From Bacillota bacterium (GTDB lineage Bacteria > Bacillota > Negativicutes > Sporomusales > UBA7701), in the NCBI GenBank assembly GCA_023415075.1, contig JAEZLU010000222.1, positions 1-5,538 of the forward strand: a stretch of 5,538 bases of DNA, read 5' to 3'. This document shows positions 5,186 to 5,538 of this stretch, piece by piece; position 1 is the stretch's first letter, and each line of letters opens with the position of its first letter. The position numbers were made by a program, and so were the translations under genes. The notes under the pieces are model-generated. The model ran no database searches, was not told the origin of the DNA, and worked only from the letters and a program-made list of their open reading frames with translations.

Positions 5186-5538
5186 TTGGCGAAATTATTG
5201 CGAACCATGACGGCTTTTTGTCTGCTGCTGTTTCTGCTGTTTATCCTGGCCGCCTGCGGCCTTATGGGCCCGGCGGCCAAGCCGGAGGTCGGCCCTGCCG
5301 GCAAGCCCACCGAGAGCAAGCCCAATCCACCGGTCGGCGAACGATTTAATGCCGCCCCCGACCGGCTGTATGACCTCGAGGCGATTGCCGGCGCGCTGTT
5401 CGAAGGCATTAATAAGGAGAACTGGCCGCAGGCCGAAAGCGGCCTCTACAACCTCCAGGCGGCCTGGGAGCAGACCAAGCCGCTGGTGGGCGACATGAAG
5501 GGCGTTAAGGAGGCCGATGAGGCTATCGGCAAACTGGG
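5186..5538 (+). CDS. Predicted lipoprotein of unknown function, N-terminal part
   Basis: I do not recognise this protein. The visible 117 codons begin with a lipoprotein signal peptide: K3 and R6, a leucine- and phenylalanine-rich core at about 10-21, and the lipobox LAAC ending at C24, which would be lipidated and cleaved by signal peptidase II. A linker rich in Pro, Gly and Lys (about 25-53) looks disordered and would space the domain from the membrane. From about residue 60 the sequence (LYDLEAIAGALFEGINKEN, then AESGLYNLQAAWEQTKPLV) looks alpha-helical, hinting at a helical-bundle or repeat-like extracytoplasmic domain; this is inference only. The TTG start is chosen from the AAGGAGG at 5171-5177. 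The gene runs off the right edge and is transcribed away from lysA, so there is no sign that lysine controls it. Confidence 0.87.
   Translation, partial: MAKLLRTMTAFCLLLFLLFILAACGLMGPAAKPEVGPAGKPTESKPNPPVGERFNAAPDRLYDLEAIAGALFEGINKENWPQAESGLYNLQAAWEQTKPLVGDMKGVKEADEAIGKL

Noticed and set aside
5083..5349. Plus-strand frame including an ATG at 5164 near the AAGGAGG site
   Set aside because: The ATG is upstream of the ribosome site, and the frame destroys the lipoprotein signal peptide read from the TTG at 5186.

Overview
The window looks like chromosomal DNA from a GC-rich anaerobic Firmicute, probably a Negativicute (Sporomusa or Thermosinus type) or a related clostridium. I infer this from strong AGGAGG ribosome sites with GTG and TTG starts, a lysine riboswitch of the clostridial style, and ScpA, TrpRS and LysA sequences of Gram-positive type. 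I ran no database search, so the taxonomy is an inference.

Layout, right to left on the minus strand: a four-gene cluster occupies 1-3076, read as cca (class II tRNA nucleotidyltransferase), a small M50 site-2 protease, trpS (tryptophanyl-tRNA synthetase) and the first 69 codons of scpA. The genes are nearly contiguous (7-nt overlap, 16-nt gap, 3-nt gap). A candidate promoter lies just upstream of cca at 3110-3138, so they are probably one operon joining tRNA maturation and charging, membrane proteolysis and chromosome condensation.

The interval 3077-3450 has no convincing gene but is unusually structured. A 12-bp perfect inverted repeat (3142-3153 with 3428-3439), continued by a second imperfect 24-25-nt pair, bounds a 298-bp segment that contains at least three further hairpins. 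This is the best candidate for something undescribed: a structured RNA processed from, or lying behind, the lysA transcript, or a small non-autonomous palindromic element. One of its hairpins also serves as the likely lysA terminator.

lysA (diaminopimelate decarboxylase, 4785-3451, minus) follows a complete control leader: a promoter at 5091-5119, a lysine-riboswitch aptamer at about 4896-5065, an antiterminator, an intrinsic terminator at 4834-4865, and a 5-bp hairpin that includes part of the Shine-Dalgarno site. The logic is standard: when lysine is plentiful the terminator forms and the last step of lysine synthesis is shut off.

Divergent from lysA, on the plus strand, is the start of a predicted lipoprotein gene (5186 to the window end) with a TTG start and a clear lipobox. 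Its function is not recognisable from the portion visible.
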